A DNA stretch of 64,000 bases from Bacteroidales bacterium (GTDB lineage Bacteria; Bacteroidota; Bacteroidia; Bacteroidales; UBA932), in assembly GCA_017504965.1 (NCBI GenBank), contig JAFVQD010000006.1:186001-250000 (forward strand). Direction: 5' to 3'. Below are positions 44,342 to 53,266 of this stretch, one piece after another. The notes below the pieces were generated by a model. It had not been told where the DNA came from. It made no database searches and worked only from the letters and a program-made list of their open reading frames with translations. How positions within the stretch are numbered: position 1 is the stretch's first letter; every line of letters starts with the position of its first letter. The position numbers were made by a program, and so were the translations under genes.

Positions 44342-45139
44342 TCAGAACTGCTTCCAGAGGAGGTAGACCGACATTACCAGCACTACGATGATAACTGTCA
44401 CTTTAAGGAATTTTTCGCCCCAGCGGATAGCCACCTTGGATGCCACCACCCCACCTATGACATTTCCCACGGCATAGATAAGGGCGACAGGCCAGTTGAT
44501 CTGGCCGTGGAGGGCGAATGTAACCAGCGCCACCGGGGTATAGATCACCGTGGTGAGCTGCTTGATGGCATTCGAGTGAGAGAGGTCCTGTCCCAAGAAG
44601 AAGAATGAGGACAATATCACAAGTATACCTATACCGGCGTGGGTAAAGCCTCCATATATTCCCAGGACGAAAAAAAGGATATATTTCCAGAGACTCATCC
44701 GGGATGTGTAGTGAAGGTTATATTTTTTCAGAATTTTCTCTTTATCCAGAAGGAGCAGTACCACTATTATCGGAAGAAGGACACCCGACGCTATCTCCAT
44801 CACTTTAGGGGGAAATACCGATGCCATTTCTGCCCCAAAAAATGCCCCGATAGCCACCGGAAAGCCCACTCTGGCAGCCAGGCCCACATCCAGAAGCCCC
44901 TCCTTCTTATAGATGAAGGAGTTGGTGGAAAACTGCAGCATCACCCCCACACGGGAGGTGGCATTTGCAATATTTATAGGCATCCCCATCGCCATAAAGA
45001 GTCCGTAGGAGATCACTGTAGCCATTCCGGCCACAGTGTTGACAAACCCCACAAACGCTCCGACTACCACCAGTACTGCGATAATCGAAGGGTCCCACCA
45101 AGGGGTACTAATCAAAAAATCTCCTATTCTCTCTATCAT
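44342..45139 (-). CDS. TSUP family (TauE/SafE) membrane permease
   Basis: 265 residues with about eight hydrophobic segments (IIAVLVVVGAFVGFVNTVAG near 20, SGVLLPIIVVLLLL, YILFFVLGIYGGFTHAGIGI near 155, VTVIIVVLVMSVYLL at the end). The GGFTHAGIGILV and GNVIGGVVASKVAIRWG motifs are those of TauE/SafE transporters, which export sulfite, sulfoacetate or similar organosulfur anions. The substrate here cannot be told. It lies 39 bases downstream of the Uup-type gene and may share its transcript. Confidence 0.9.
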   Translation of the reverse strand: MIERIGDFLISTPWWDPSIIAVLVVVGAFVGFVNTVAGMATVISYGLFMAMGMPINIANATSRVGVMLQFSTNSFIYKKEGLLDVGLAARVGFPVAIGAFFGAEMASVFPPKVMEIASGVLLPIIVVLLLLDKEKILKKYNLHYTSRMSLWKYILFFVLGIYGGFTHAGIGILVILSSFFFLGQDLSHSNAIKQLTTVIYTPVALVTFALHGQINWPVALIYAVGNVIGGVVASKVAIRWGEKFLKVTVIIVVLVMSVYLLWKQF

Positions 45140-45178
45140 TGCACTTTACAATTATCTTACAGCGGAAATATACAATAA

Positions 45179-47065
45179 TCAGTCCAAAGAGCACTGGAGT
45201 TCCAGCCACCTCATCTCCAGTTCGTCGAGACGTTCAATCACTTCACCTATGCGGACAGATGCAGTGGTCAATTCGTTGCCCGATAGGGCCCCTGAGGACA
45301 ATGCACCCTCGAGTTCCACCTTTTCAGCACCGAGCCTCTCCATCTCTGCCTCCACCTGCTCAAGCTCCCTCTGCTCCTTGTAGGAGAGCTTCCTCTTGGC
45401 ACCGTCATTGCTTTTGGGCTTGACGGTCTCTGCTGCAGGCTTCTCCTTTTTCTTCGGAGCCTCACCCTCTGCAGAGCCACGCATATCCTTCACATACTGT
45501 CTCCATTCACTACATTTTCCCACATAATCCTTTACCCGTCCATCACCCTGGAAGATGAAGATATGGTCAGCGAGTTTGTCGAGGAAGAAGCGGTCGTGCG
45601 ACACTATCAGGAGCGATCCCGGGAAGTTCTGCAGATACTCTTCCAGAACATTGAGAGTCATAATATCGAGGTCGTTGGTCGGCTCGTCGAGGATCAGGAA
45701 GTTCGGATTGCGCATCAGCACGGTAAGCAGATACAGCCTCCGCTTCTCCCCACCGGAGAGCTTCTCCACTTTAGTGTAATGGGTATGCGGAGGGAAGAGG
45801 AAGTAGTTCAGGAAGGTGCTTACCGGCACTCTGTCCCCATTGGCCAGGGCCACAGTCTCGGCGATATCGTGCACCACGTCAAACACCGTCTGATCCGGTT
45901 TGAACTCTATCCCCGCCTGTGAGTAGTACCCTATCGAAAGGGTCTCCCCACGCTCGATAATACCCGAGAAAGGGTCCAGATGGCCCATCATAAGGTTAAG
46001 GAAGGTACTCTTCCCCACCCCGTTGTTTCCGACGATTCCCACCTTTTCGAAGCGGGCAAAGTTATATGTAAAATCCTCCAGCATACAGCGGCTGCCGTAG
46101 TAGAACGAGAGATGGCGGCAGTCAATGATCTTTTTGCCCAGACGGGAGGTCTGCACATTGATATTGAGCTTCTTATCCTCCACCCGGCCCACTGCCCTCT
46201 CCTTGAGGTCGTAGAAGGCGTCTATCCTGTACTTGGCTTTTCCGGTGCGGGCACAAGGGGTGCTGCGGATCCACTCAAGCTCCCGACGGAGGAGATTGCG
46301 CGCTTTGGTCACCTCTGCCGCAGTATTTGCGATGCGCTCTTCCCTCTTTTCGAGGAAATATGAATAATTGCCTTTGTAGGTATATAGCTCGCCGCCGTCA
46401 AGTTCGAGGATGGTATTGCATACGCGGTCGAGGAAATAGCGGTCGTGGGTCACCATAAAGAGGGTGCAGCGCGATTTTTTAAGGTAATCCTCCAGAAACT
46501 CGATGATATCCATATCGAGGTGGTTAGTAGGCTCGTCGAGAATCAGAAAATCTGCATTGCGGAGCAGAAGACCTGCGATAGCTACCCTTTTCACCTCCCC
46601 ACCGGAGAGCTGCGACATCTTCTTGTCCAGTTCAGGAAGCTTCAGCGATGTAAGTATCTGCTTGATCTTCTGGTCATAACTCCACCCGTCGGCACTGTCC
46701 ATAGCATTGATCGCCTTCTCGAGCCTCTTCTTGTCATCCGACAGAAGGGCCTCCTCATACTCCTGCACCACCTTATAGAGATGCTCGGTCTTCCGGAACA
46801 CCTCGTCGAAGATGGTATTATCCGGATCGAACTCGTAGTCCTGTTCGAGGAACGCTATGGTGATATCTTTCATAAACTTCACCTGGCCTCCGCGGTCAGA
46901 TGAATCCTTGCCGGCCAGGATGGACAGCAGGGATGTCTTGCCCGTCCCATTGGGGGCAATGAGGGCTATCTTGTCCCCCTCATTGATGTTAAAACTGATC
47001 TTATCGAAGAGAATTTTCTCCCCGTAAGACTTACTTATATTTTCTACTTGTAGGTAACTCGCCAT
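45179..47065 (-). CDS. uup: ABC-F ATPase, Uup type
   Basis: 628 residues with two cytosolic nucleotide-binding domains (Walker A APNGTGKTS near residue 39 and GNNGVGKST near 347; signatures LSGGEVKRVAI and LSGGEKRRLYL; Walker B LILDEPTNHLDMD and LILDEPTNDLDIM) and a C-terminal extension with a charged linker (KKKEKPAAETVKPKSND) plus a coiled coil (YKEQRELEQVEAEMERLGAE). The coiled coil and lack of membrane segments indicate Uup, which binds DNA or the ribosome and affects transposon excision. It is the second ABC-F protein in the window, after ettA. Confidence 0.92.
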   Translation of the reverse strand: MASYLQVENISKSYGEKILFDKISFNINEGDKIALIAPNGTGKTSLLSILAGKDSSDRGGQVKFMKDITIAFLEQDYEFDPDNTIFDEVFRKTEHLYKVVQEYEEALLSDDKKRLEKAINAMDSADGWSYDQKIKQILTSLKLPELDKKMSQLSGGEVKRVAIAGLLLRNADFLILDEPTNHLDMDIIEFLEDYLKKSRCTLFMVTHDRYFLDRVCNTILELDGGELYTYKGNYSYFLEKREERIANTAAEVTKARNLLRRELEWIRSTPCARTGKAKYRIDAFYDLKERAVGRVEDKKLNINVQTSRLGKKIIDCRHLSFYYGSRCMLEDFTYNFARFEKVGIVGNNGVGKSTFLNLMMGHLDPFSGIIERGETLSIGYYSQAGIEFKPDQTVFDVVHDIAETVALANGDRVPVSTFLNYFLFPPHTHYTKVEKLSGGEKRRLYLLTVLMRNPNFLILDEPTNDLDIMTLNVLEEYLQNFPGSLLIVSHDRFFLDKLADHIFIFQGDGRVKDYVGKCSEWRQYVKDMRGSAEGEAPKKKEKPAAETVKPKSNDGAKRKLSYKEQRELEQVEAEMERLGAEKVELEGALSSGALSGNELTTASVRIGEVIERLDELEMRWLELQCSLD

Positions 47066-47073
47066 TTCGGCGT

Positions 47074-47081
47074 CAAAGTTA
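47074..47081 (-). promoter_or_regulatory. -7 promoter element of uup
   Basis: TAACTTTG on the minus strand, eight bases before the ATG, implying a very short leader. It is divergent from the plus-strand element at 47094-47101. Confidence 0.5.
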
Positions 47082-47093
47082 GGAGAAAAATTC

Positions 47094-47101
47094 TATCTTT
47101 G
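47094..47101 (+). promoter_or_regulatory. -7 promoter element of the P1 peptidase gene
   Basis: TATCTTTG, 32 bases before the ATG. Confidence 0.5.
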
Positions 47102-47133
47102 TAGGTGGGAAAATGTTTTAAAATTCAAAATAT

Positions 47134-48255
47134 ATGAAAAAAGGTATACTACTTTTGGCAATTGCCATCATCGGAAGCACCTCACTCTATGGCCAACGCC
47201 TTAGAGACTACGGCGTCAACTATGGTATTTTCAAGACTGGCGAACACAATGCCATCACAGACGTAAAAGGGGTAAAGGTGGGGCACACCACCATCATCGA
47301 AGGTGAGAACATCCGCACAGGAGTCACAGCTATCATCCCACACGGAGGGAACATCTTCCAGAACAAGGTCCCCGCAGCTGTATATGTGGGCAATGGCTTC
47401 GGCAAACTCGCCGGCACCACCCAGGTTATGGAGCTCGGCAACATCGAGACCCCCATCATCCTGACCAACACACTCTCCGTAGCAGCAGGTCTGGATGCCC
47501 TTATCGACTACACACTTGCCCAGCCGGGCAATGAGAAGGTGCAGTCGGTAAACGGTGTCGTAGGTGAGACCAATGACGGAGGGCTCAACGACATCCGCGG
47601 CCGCCACGTGAAGAAACAGCACGTTCTGGATGCTATCGCCAATGCTGCATCCGGCCCTGTAGCCGAGGGCAATATCGGTGCTGGTACAGGTACTGTATGC
47701 TTCGGCTTCAAAGGTGGCATCGGCACCTCTTCGAGGGTACTTCCTACCAGATATGGAAGCTACACAGTGGGTGTTATCGTCCAGTCCAACTACGGTGGAG
47801 TCCTCGAGATCGCAGGTGTCCCTGTAGGGCAATTGCTCGACAAATACAGTTTCAGAGATGCCGTACTTCAGGATGTGGACGGCTCCTGTATGATGATCAT
47901 CGCCACAGATGCACCTCTTGACAGCAGAAATCTGGAAAGACTGGCAAAAAGGGTTATGATGGGTCTTGCCAAGACCGGAGGCATCGCTTCCAACGGCAGT
48001 GGTGACTATGTACTCGCCTTCTCAACATACGAAGGGAACCTCATCAGCACCAAGACCAAATTCTACACCCCCACCCTTATGCACAATGACGATATGTCAC
48101 CCCTTTTCAATGCAGCCATAGAGGCTACAGCAGAGGCTCTCTGGAACTCACTTTTCGCTGCCGAGACTATGACAGGAAAAGGTGGCTATACAGTCAACGA
48201 ACTTCCTGAAGAAGAGGTGGCCAAACTTTTGAAAAAAGCTACAATTAAAAAATAA
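47134..48255 (+). CDS. P1 family peptidase (DmpA-like aminopeptidase)
   Basis: 373 residues with an N-terminal signal peptide (MKKGILLLAIAIIGSTSLYGQ), so the enzyme works in the periplasm. The P1 family cuts itself at a Gly-Ser bond to free the catalytic serine. Here this is in DGSCMMIIATDAPLDSRNL (~residue 250), with supporting motifs NVAITDVKGVKVGHTTI-like (core ITDVKGVKVGHTTI, ~42), NDGGLNDIRG, GNIGAGTGTVCFGFKGGIGT and SGDYVLAFSTYEGN. It should release N-terminal D- or L-amino acids from peptides. The M16 peptidase gene follows five bases downstream, so they likely form one peptide-degrading operon. Confidence 0.92.
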   Translation: MKKGILLLAIAIIGSTSLYGQRLRDYGVNYGIFKTGEHNAITDVKGVKVGHTTIIEGENIRTGVTAIIPHGGNIFQNKVPAAVYVGNGFGKLAGTTQVMELGNIETPIILTNTLSVAAGLDALIDYTLAQPGNEKVQSVNGVVGETNDGGLNDIRGRHVKKQHVLDAIANAASGPVAEGNIGAGTGTVCFGFKGGIGTSSRVLPTRYGSYTVGVIVQSNYGGVLEIAGVPVGQLLDKYSFRDAVLQDVDGSCMMIIATDAPLDSRNLERLAKRVMMGLAKTGGIASNGSGDYVLAFSTYEGNLISTKTKFYTPTLMHNDDMSPLFNAAIEATAEALWNSLFAAETMTGKGGYTVNELPEEEVAKLLKKATIKK

Positions 48256-48260
48256 AAGAA

Positions 48261-51074
48261 ATGAAAAAGTTATTTATCTCGCTACTTGCCCTCATTTTCA
48301 GTGCGAGTATAGCATTCGGTCAGATCGCTGACCCCAATGCCCCTCTACAGAACGACCCTTCTGTACGATACGGCAAACTTGACAACGGACTCACCTACTA
48401 TATCCAGCACAATGAGAAACCTGCCGACCGCGCAGAGTTCTACCTGGTAACAAATGTAGGTGCCATTCAGGAGAGCCCGGCCCAGGATGGTCTGGCCCAC
48501 TTCCTTGAGCATATGGCCCTCAACGGCACCAAAAATCTTCCCGGGAAGATGATGCTTGAGTACTTCCAGAGTGTAGGTGTGGAGTTCGGCAGAAACATCA
48601 ACGCCGGCACAGGTGTGGAGTACACTATGTATATGCTTAACAATATCCCTGTAACCCGTCAGGGTATCGTCGACACAGCGATGCTCATTATGCACGACTA
48701 CTCAGGCTTCGTGACCAACGACCCTGCAGAGGTGGAGAAAGAGCGTGGTGTGATCGTGGAAGAGTGGAGAACACGCCGCACTGCAGACTGGAGAATGCAC
48801 GAAAAAGAGCTTCCATACCTTTATGGAGACTCAAAATATGGCTCTTGTACCCTTATCGGAAGCAAAGAGAACCTTGAAACATTTGACCCTATCGAGATCA
48901 AAAAATTCTATGAGACCTGGTACAGACCTGACCTTCAGGCTGTAATCGTAGTGGGTGATATCGATGAGGATGCTATCGAGGCTCAGCTCAAAACCCTTTT
49001 CGCTGACATCCCTGCCCGCGAGAATCCAGAGCCTAAAATTATGCACCAGATCCCCGACAACGATGCCCCTATCGTAGGTATCATCACCGACCCTGAGGCT
49101 ACCAACACACAGATTCAGGTATACTTCAAAGAGGATACTGTCCCTATGGAGATCAGATCATTCGGAGCTATCTATCTGACACAGATCCTTCAGAATCTCA
49201 TCTCAGGTGTCATCAACGAGAGACTTGACGACATCTCGAAAAAAGCTGATGCACCATTCCTCTATGCATATATGCGCTACGGTCAGATGACCCAGACCAA
49301 AGACGCCTTCCAGGGTGGACTTGCTTGTAAAGAGGGTGAAGGTGTGAGCGCATTCACCGCCCTTATGACCGAGCTTGAAAAGGTAAAACGCTTCGGCTTC
49401 ACAGAGGGTGAATACGAAAGGGCCAAGACCAACCTTCTCCGCCAGCTGGAGATGGCTAAAGACAACGCCTCTACCCGTCAGAACGCAGAACTTGTAAATC
49501 CACTTATGATCAACTTCCTGTTCGGCTACCCTTATATGGATCCTGCTTATGAATATGAAGTGGCTCAGGGATATATCAATATGCTCCCTCTGGCACAGGT
49601 AAATCAGATGCTGCCTCAGGTACTCAACTTCTCAAAGAACGCTGTAGTAATCTACAAAGCACCTGAGAAAGAGGGCCTTGTTCACCCTACCGATGCTCAG
49701 CTTGCCGAGGTTATCTCAGCAGTAGCTGCAGCCGAGATCGAGGCACCTGCTCAGGAAGAGGTGATGGAACCGCTTGTAGATGCAGCAGCACTTGCAGGAT
49801 CACCTGTCAAGAAAGAGTATGCAGGTCAGTTCGGTTCTACCGTATGGGAGCTTCAGAACGGCATTAAAGTGGTAGTCAAACCTACAGACTTCAATAAAGA
49901 AGAGGTACTGTTCAACATCTCAAACTTCGGAGGGCGTTCACTTATCGCCACAGAAGACCTCCCTTCGTTCGAGGACAATGTATTTATGCTTTACAACTCA
50001 AGTGCAGGTATCTCCAAATTCCCTCAGAGCACCCTACAGAAGATGCTCACAGGCAAAATGGTAAGTGTAGGTCCATTTATCGACTCATATACTCAGGGTG
50101 TGGATGGTATGTGCTCACCTAAAGACTTCGAGACACTTCTTCAGATGGCATACCTGTACTACACTGCACCACGCTTCGTTGAGGAGGAGTTCGCTGCAAG
50201 TATGAACCAGCTTAAAGCCGTAGTTCCAAACTTGGTTTCACAGCCTAACTTCAAGCTTCAGACTGAACTTGTGAAGGTGATCTACGGTGACAACCCTCGC
50301 CGCTTCGTGATCAGCCCTGAGATGCTTGACAAAGTGAGTGTTCCTACTATCGAGAGAGTTTACAAATCACTCTTCTCAAATGCAGCAGGTTCAGTAGTAA
50401 GAATCGTAGGTAATGTGAACCCTGAAGAGATCAAACCTCTTGTAGAGAAGTATATCGGCTCTATCCCTACCGGCAAAAAAGCCCCTAAGTGGGTAGACAC
50501 TAAAGAGGAGCTTGTGAAAGGTCATATCCACCACCACTTCGACACACAGATGACCACACCTAAATCTACAGTGGCACTCATCGCATCTGCAGATGTGAAA
50601 AACACCCTGGAGAATACAGTATTGGCATCAGCTGTCAACTATATCCTCGACCTGATCTACACAGAGACCATCCGCGAAGAGGAGGGTGGAACATACGGCG
50701 TATCTTCATTCGGCAGCATCGCAGAGCTTCCCAAGAACCAGTATGTACTTCAGATAGTGTTCGACACAGACCCTGAGAAGGCCCACAAACTTATCGAACT
50801 GGCTCACACCGGTCTTAACTCTCTGGCTGAGAGCGGTCCTTCAGCAGACTTCCTCGCCAAGGCCAAAGAGAACTTCCTGAAGAACATCCCTGAGAACCAC
50901 ATCTCAAACAGCTACTGGAAAGGTCAGCTTGGTGACTACTACAGATACGGAAAAGACTTCGACACCGAGTACGAAAAAGTGGTAAAAGCCCTTACAGCAG
51001 AAAAAGTACAGGAATTTGTGAAAGAGGTACTCTCTCAAGAGAACTTCATCGAATTCATAATGAGACCAGAATAA
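48261..51074 (+). CDS. M16 family metallopeptidase (PqqL-like)
   Basis: 937 residues with a signal peptide (MKKLFISLLALIFSASIAFG). The inverse zinc motif is HFLEHMALNGT (HxxEH, ~residue 77) with the third ligand Glu about 75 residues later in VEKERGVIVEEW. Four M16-type domains are expected over this length: an active N-terminal half and a C-terminal half without the HxxEH motif (~540-937). It is a large periplasmic zinc protease acting on oligopeptides. It follows the P1 peptidase by five bases and ends at a strong terminator. Confidence 0.93.
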   Translation: MKKLFISLLALIFSASIAFGQIADPNAPLQNDPSVRYGKLDNGLTYYIQHNEKPADRAEFYLVTNVGAIQESPAQDGLAHFLEHMALNGTKNLPGKMMLEYFQSVGVEFGRNINAGTGVEYTMYMLNNIPVTRQGIVDTAMLIMHDYSGFVTNDPAEVEKERGVIVEEWRTRRTADWRMHEKELPYLYGDSKYGSCTLIGSKENLETFDPIEIKKFYETWYRPDLQAVIVVGDIDEDAIEAQLKTLFADIPARENPEPKIMHQIPDNDAPIVGIITDPEATNTQIQVYFKEDTVPMEIRSFGAIYLTQILQNLISGVINERLDDISKKADAPFLYAYMRYGQMTQTKDAFQGGLACKEGEGVSAFTALMTELEKVKRFGFTEGEYERAKTNLLRQLEMAKDNASTRQNAELVNPLMINFLFGYPYMDPAYEYEVAQGYINMLPLAQVNQMLPQVLNFSKNAVVIYKAPEKEGLVHPTDAQLAEVISAVAAAEIEAPAQEEVMEPLVDAAALAGSPVKKEYAGQFGSTVWELQNGIKVVVKPTDFNKEEVLFNISNFGGRSLIATEDLPSFEDNVFMLYNSSAGISKFPQSTLQKMLTGKMVSVGPFIDSYTQGVDGMCSPKDFETLLQMAYLYYTAPRFVEEEFAASMNQLKAVVPNLVSQPNFKLQTELVKVIYGDNPRRFVISPEMLDKVSVPTIERVYKSLFSNAAGSVVRIVGNVNPEEIKPLVEKYIGSIPTGKKAPKWVDTKEELVKGHIHHHFDTQMTTPKSTVALIASADVKNTLENTVLASAVNYILDLIYTETIREEEGGTYGVSSFGSIAELPKNQYVLQIVFDTDPEKAHKLIELAHTGLNSLAESGPSADFLAKAKENFLKNIPENHISNSYWKGQLGDYYRYGKDFDTEYEKVVKALTAEKVQEFVKEVLSQENFIEFIMRPE

Positions 51075-51096
51075 AAATTCAATATTAATATGACAC

Positions 51097-51126
51097 AAAC
51101 CCCGAAAGTCGGAACTTTCGGGGTTT
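51097..51126. terminator. Terminator between the M16 and esterase-like genes
   Basis: Thirteen-base-pair stem AAACCCCGAAAGT/ACTTTCGGGGTTT with a four-base loop, between convergent genes. Confidence 0.9.
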
Positions 51127-51136
51127 CTTGCATTTA

Positions 51137-51856
51137 TTATTTTTTGTGGGAGAAGAATTCTTTTAAGAGCTCCGGAGTACATTCTATTGCGTCACCACCG
51201 TGTTTTTGGTCGGGACAGTATTTATATTTGATGTTCACACCCTGTTTCACAAGTTCGTCCACACGTGCGGAGCAGTCGCCCTCGCTTGCTGTACTGAAAA
51301 AATACACAGGAATATTCACTGGTCTGGGGCTGGAACACGACATTGATATTGCCGCAGCAAATACATCAGGGTGCATTTCGGCATAATCCCAAGCGCCACG
51401 ACCTCCGTCAGATGAACCTGTTACGTAAACTCTGGTTGTATCTATAAGTCCCTTATTGGCATAATCGTCAATGATATGCTTCACATCATCATAGCAGTCT
51501 AACCACTTAATTGTTTCCGGCAGGTTTGCTTTATAGCACACTGGGAACAGAGCAACAGTCTTAGTACCGCTATCTTTCAAGTATTGGAGAATATATTCGT
51601 CGGCATCACAACAATCAAAATGATTGGGATGATAGAACATATCGTGTTTCGGACGATCATGCACACCACCATGAAGCCAAAGCCATAAAATAGCTTTACC
51701 CGGTTTATCGGCATTTACATACACCACCTTGCAAGGCAAATTATAAGTAAATTCTCCCTCAGGCAAAATCACTTCACCTTTTTTCTCATTGCATTTGTTA
51801 TTGCCACACGCCACCAACAGTAACGCCACAGCCAGAAAATAAAGACACCTCATCAT
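51137..51856 (-). CDS. Cysteine-rich esterase-like lipoprotein (alpha/beta hydrolase)
   Basis: 239 residues: lipobox LLVAC (Cys17), then an alpha/beta-hydrolase fold with oxyanion-side WLHGGVHD (~78), nucleophile elbow VTGSSDGGRGAWDYAEMHP (~145, GxSxG type), and a catalytic His candidate in PDQKHGGDAIEC (~217). It resembles PHB-depolymerase or feruloyl-esterase-like proteins. The mature part carries about ten further cysteines, unusual for its size. It is monocistronic, with TATCTTTG ~48 bases upstream. The substrate is unknown. Confidence 0.8.
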   Translation of the reverse strand: MMRCLYFLAVALLLVACGNNKCNEKKGEVILPEGEFTYNLPCKVVYVNADKPGKAILWLWLHGGVHDRPKHDMFYHPNHFDCCDADEYILQYLKDSGTKTVALFPVCYKANLPETIKWLDCYDDVKHIIDDYANKGLIDTTRVYVTGSSDGGRGAWDYAEMHPDVFAAAISMSCSSPRPVNIPVYFFSTASEGDCSARVDELVKQGVNIKYKYCPDQKHGGDAIECTPELLKEFFSHKK

Positions 51857-51904
51857 ATTTACGCAAGTTTTTTAATAATACCTTCAAAGGTTAATAAATC
51901 TTTA

Positions 51905-51912
51905 CAAAGATA
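51905..51912 (-). promoter_or_regulatory. -7 promoter element of the esterase-like gene
   Basis: TATCTTTG on the minus strand, 48 bases before the ATG. Confidence 0.45.
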
Positions 51913-52054
51913 GTGAATTATTATATGTTAGTCAGTCCCCCTCCTCTTAATCTTCAAAATCATTCAAAAACCTTGGAAGTATTTAAGCCCATTTTACGTT
52001 ATATATTCAGATTATTGCTAAATTTACGAATATAAATTACAATACTACACTACT

Positions 52055-53266
52055 ATGAAAGGTGTATTGAACATATCAAGTCTTTTGATCCTTCTTTTTC
52101 TGATGATAAGTTGTGAGGAGATTATCGAATTGGAGGGGGAGTATGTGGAGCCAAAGATGATAATACAATCTGTCTGCACCAATGAAGACAAAATAGTGAT
52201 AGCTGTTTCATCATCGGGAACGATCTATGATACTCCGGACACCGGAGAGGTTTTCAACCCTATCGTAAAGGTCTCTATTAATGGAAGTGAACCGACGGAG
52301 TGTACCCGAGAACTAGGTCCAAATCCTTACAAATCTCATGTATCTACTTCAATAATGAAAAGTATAGACTACCCATTGAAAGAGACATATAGAAATGGCT
52401 TTGAGGGAAAAGTCTACGAAACAACTGTCCCTGTCAAGTTTCCTTACACATTTGTTTCAGAGGATACATATGAGCCACTATTCACCTTCAACTACCGGCC
52501 GAAGGAAGGGGATGTAATAGATATTATCGTTGAAGATCTCAAAAGTGGCACTACAGTGAAAGCTACCACCCAAATACCAAGAAGAGTCGAATTTGATGTT
52601 AAAATATTGGAAATTGACACCACAGTTGTAAACGAGCCTCATTCTACAATAAATATGTCTGCTATCATAGAGTGTACTATCCACGACCCAGCAAATGTAT
52701 CCAATTATTATGTATTGGAGTACCTGGATCGTAGTAGACATTTGGTCTATTTCTTTGATGCACTGCCGTATATAGACAAACCAGAATACCCTTTTTGGTA
52801 TAAAACATTCCATACATATCCAATTTCGACAAGAGATCATATTTTCTACGATCCAAATATAACGACATCTGTTATATATGAATCTGAGCTGATGGGGCAA
52901 GTTTGGTATGTTGAAAGTGAACCGGAAAGAAGTTATTACTTTAATGATGAATCATTCGACGGGAAATCATACTCATTAATTTTAAAAATCAGTACAGATT
53001 TCCATGGGCTTAAAGGTGCTTCTGTTCCGTGGTACACAGGAATCATCGATGGCCTCTTCAAGCTCCATAACATGAGCGAAGAGATGTACAGATACTGCAA
53101 GTCAAAAGAGTACTCCCAGCAGTATAATCAGGATATATTCTCCCAGCCAAACCAGCTGTACTCAAACATAAAAGGGGATGCGTACGGATTCCACATCAGC
53201 GAATCTTACTCTTATTCCGAACCTATAATGATAGGCTTCGAAGAGATAGCCGGATATTTCGAATGA
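52055..53266 (+). CDS. DUF4249 lipoprotein
   Basis: 403 residues with lipobox FLMISC (Cys20) followed by EEIIELE, an acidic run like the Bacteroidetes surface-export signal. The rest has the beta-rich layout of DUF4249 (YVEPKMIIQSVCTNEDKIVIAV, then Ig-like and barrel-type segments, ending …MIGFEEIAGYFE). DUF4249 genes are regularly placed next to TonB-dependent receptors (family knowledge), as here: the receptor ATG overlaps the stop codon (ATGA). The protein is likely to be a surface-exposed binding lipoprotein of the receptor. Ligand unknown. Confidence 0.88.
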   Translation: MKGVLNISSLLILLFLMISCEEIIELEGEYVEPKMIIQSVCTNEDKIVIAVSSSGTIYDTPDTGEVFNPIVKVSINGSEPTECTRELGPNPYKSHVSTSIMKSIDYPLKETYRNGFEGKVYETTVPVKFPYTFVSEDTYEPLFTFNYRPKEGDVIDIIVEDLKSGTTVKATTQIPRRVEFDVKILEIDTTVVNEPHSTINMSAIIECTIHDPANVSNYYVLEYLDRSRHLVYFFDALPYIDKPEYPFWYKTFHTYPISTRDHIFYDPNITTSVIYESELMGQVWYVESEPERSYYFNDESFDGKSYSLILKISTDFHGLKGASVPWYTGIIDGLFKLHNMSEEMYRYCKSKEYSQQYNQDIFSQPNQLYSNIKGDAYGFHISESYSYSEPIMIGFEEIAGYFE

